Assembly (NCBI GenBank): GCA_015061765.1
Contig: SUVZ01000206.1
Span: 1-6,828, forward strand
Source of the DNA: Lentisphaerota bacterium
GTDB taxonomy: Bacteria; Verrucomicrobiota; Kiritimatiellia; RFP12; UBA1067
Direction: 5' to 3'
Length of the DNA: 6,828 nt
Part shown: piece after piece, positions 5,613-6,828 of the stretch
Layout: every line of letters starts with the position of its first letter
Numbering within the stretch: the stretch's first letter is position 1
Notes under the pieces: model-generated
What the model saw: only the letters and a program-made list of their open reading frames with translations
What the model was told of the DNA's origin: nothing
The model's database searches: none
Position numbers and translations under genes: made by a program

Positions 5613-5741
5613 ATGTTCTTGGAAGTTATTGCAGTCGGCAACGTAGCTGGCAGTGTAGCTGGTCGCGTAACTGACAATGTGGTCGGTAGCGTGGTCGGTA
5701 GCGTAACTGGCAACGTTGCTGGTAAAGTAAGAAAGGTTTAA
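5613..5741 (+). CDS. Candidate 42-residue leader peptide made of tetrapeptide repeats
   Basis: ATG at 5613 opens 42 codons ending at TAA (5739-5741), four bases before the ATG of the GH106-like gene. After MFLEVIAV come eight tetrapeptides: GNVA, GSVA, GRVT, DNVV, GSVV, GSVT, GNVA and GKVR, then KV. The frame survives because the 12-bp DNA repeat is a multiple of 3. A purine-rich AAGAGG (5588-5593) is about 19 nt upstream, too far for an ideal ribosome site, and the ATG sits in a CAAGAA/TTCTTG hairpin, so translation is doubtful. If translated, its stop would allow coupling to the downstream gene, whose GAAAGG (5731-5736) lies inside this ORF. It could instead be only a repeat tract. Confidence 0.35.
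   Translation: MFLEVIAVGNVAGSVAGRVTDNVVGSVVGSVTGNVAGKVRKV
5637..5732 (+). repeat. 12-bp tandem repeat, eight degenerate units
   Basis: Eight 12-bp units with the consensus GG(C/T)A(A/G)CGT(A/G)(A/G)CT run without gaps. Examples are GGCAACGTAGCT, GGTAGCGTGGTC and GGTAGCGTAACT. The tract fills most of the leader between the promoter and the ATG at 5746. Substitutions but no indels separate the units. Confidence 0.85.
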
Positions 5742-5745
5742 AGAA

Positions 5746-6828
5746 ATGTTTTTGAGATTGATGTCGATGGCGGCGGTTGCGTGTATGGCGGCGAATGCCG
5801 CCTGCGCCGCCGCGGCTCCGGATGTACGGCTCTCGCTGTGGAATGATTTTGTCAATCCGCCGGACGCCGCCAAGCCCTGGAGTTATTTCGCCTGGTTTAA
5901 CGGTCAGGCCGACCGCGAATCGATCACCGCCGACATTGAGGCCATCAAGCGTTTGGGATTCGGCGGCATAAACATGCTGGACTCGCGCGGATATCATGAC
6001 GACGACCGTCATGTGCGCTATCCCAAGGCGGAAATCGTATGGGGCAGCGAGCCGTGGTATGATCTTGTGGAATTCACAATCCGCGAATGCGCCCGGGTCG
6101 GCCTTGAGTTCACGATGAACTGCGCAGCGTCCGGCGGCACGTTGCAGCGGTTCATCGACGGCAAGGCGCACGAAACGGATGTGACGAGCAGAGAGGCGGT
6201 CATTGAACATCTTGATGCCGCTCTCGGACCGATTCTCAAGCGAGTCCCCGATCTCATCGGTACTACATTTACGCACATCTATTCCGTCAGTTACGAAGGC
6301 AACGTCAAAAAGGGAATAACCTGGCAGACCATCAAGAATACGCTCTACGCCACAATGCGCGAATGGGCGCATTCGCACGGACTTAAGGTGTATTCCGAAT
6401 CCGGCGGTCCGTGGGAGTGGTACAGCCGCAACACCGTGCTCGACTGCGACCAGCTTGATATGCTCATGCACAACGATTTTCCGCAGGGGGAATTCTGGCC
6501 GATCAATGAGAAGCTTACCACGCCCGATTCCGGGCGGGCCAACCGAAACGGGCGGTACTTCCAGCGGGCTGTCGTTCTTTCGGCGCGCCGCGAAGGCCGC
6601 AGGCGCGTTTCGCTTGAGGCGTTCACCCACATGCACCGCCACTATTCAGTCGATCCTTCGTTCCTGAAGCCGCTTGCCGATATCGGATACGCCGACGGCG
6701 CCAACCTTGTCGTCTGGCATACGTTCACCTCATCTCCGAAAAAGTATGGAGTGCCGGGCATGGAATACTTTGCCGGCTCCCATATCAACCGCAATGTCAC
6801 CTGGCACAAAGATGCAACCGCATTTGTG
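5746..6828 (+). CDS. GH106-like (alpha-L-rhamnosidase-type) secreted glycosidase, N-terminal part (runs off right edge)
   Basis: The frame is open for 361 codons from ATG 5746 to the window edge. The signal peptide is about residues 1-24 (MFLRLMSMAAVACMAANAAC...), cut near AAA|P; ATGs at 5761 and 5767 are possible later starts. A GAAAGG ribosome site lies at 5731-5736. Family signs seen: NPPDAAKPWSYFAWFNGQ (37-54), where GH106 enzymes carry a NPP..A.PW..W.W.NG motif; ITADIEAIKRLGFGGINM (60-77); SESGGP (217-222); NDFPQGEFW (243-251); SLEAFT (289-294); and GMEYFAGSHINRNVTW (338-353). Glu218, Glu249 and Glu291 are the conserved-looking acids, but which are catalytic cannot be said from here. GH106 enzymes remove alpha-L-rhamnose from plant or microbial glycans by inversion. 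The C-terminal half, normally several hundred residues more, is off the window. GC-rich codon use differs from the AT-rich 431 gene. A related uncharacterised GH106-like branch is possible. Confidence 0.75.
   Translation, partial: MFLRLMSMAAVACMAANAACAAAAPDVRLSLWNDFVNPPDAAKPWSYFAWFNGQADRESITADIEAIKRLGFGGINMLDSRGYHDDDRHVRYPKAEIVWGSEPWYDLVEFTIRECARVGLEFTMNCAASGGTLQRFIDGKAHETDVTSREAVIEHLDAALGPILKRVPDLIGTTFTHIYSVSYEGNVKKGITWQTIKNTLYATMREWAHSHGLKVYSESGGPWEWYSRNTVLDCDQLDMLMHNDFPQGEFWPINEKLTTPDSGRANRNGRYFQRAVVLSARREGRRRVSLEAFTHMHRHYSVDPSFLKPLADIGYADGANLVVWHTFTSSPKKYGVPGMEYFAGSHINRNVTWHKDATAFV

Noticed and set aside
5555..5674. 39-codon plus-strand ORF starting at the predicted transcript start
   Set aside because: No ribosome site, no repeat logic in this frame and it ends inside the 12-bp repeat; the 5613 ORF explains the region better.
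1793..5732. CRISPR array
   Set aside because: The repeats are contiguous 7-bp and 12-bp units without spacers, and no cas genes are present.
5626..6642. 338-codon minus-strand ORF
   Set aside because: Long only because of GC-rich codons on the opposite strand; the plus strand carries conserved GH106-type motifs in the same place.

Overview
The window comes from a bacterial genome rich in secreted carbohydrate-degrading enzymes. Two signal-peptide-bearing glycosidase-type proteins, a secreted repeat protein and the sensor half of a XylR-like regulator suggest a polysaccharide-utilisation region. The mix resembles gut or aquatic Kiritimatiellota, Lentisphaerota or Verrucomicrobiota, but that is a guess from gene style; there is no taxonomic marker here.

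Layout. (1) 1-294, minus: the start of a sugar-sensing regulator that leaves the window on the left. (2) 295-430: divergent control region with an inverted repeat and two facing promoters. (3) 431-1780, plus: secreted protein with a 26-residue beta-type repeat. (4) 1781-2017: spacer with a heptanucleotide tandem repeat and overlapping hairpins. (5) 2018-3904, plus: secreted protein with a carbohydrate-binding-like N-terminus and a TIM-barrel glycosidase-like C-terminus. (6) 3905-4008: convergent gap. (7) 4009-5266, minus: unrecognised one-pass membrane protein with a coiled coil, apparently frameshifted near its C-terminus. (8) 5267-5745: control region with a UUCG hairpin, a 17-bp direct repeat at 21-bp spacing just upstream of a promoter, and a long leader holding a small ORF built on a 12-bp tandem repeat. 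(9) 5746-6828, plus: start of a GH106-type (alpha-L-rhamnosidase-like) enzyme that leaves the window on the right.

Working model (inference). The regulator senses a sugar released by the secreted enzymes and acts on TTGCG-type half-sites. These occur as an inverted pair beside its own gene and the 431 gene, and as a direct pair upstream of the GH106-like gene. The direct pair has the geometry known for AraC-family activators (17-bp half-sites, 4-bp gap, next to the -35), which fits a XylR-type protein whose AraC-type DNA-binding domain would lie beyond the window. The two edge genes and the frameshifted tail are not simple closed ORFs and were read directly from the sequence.
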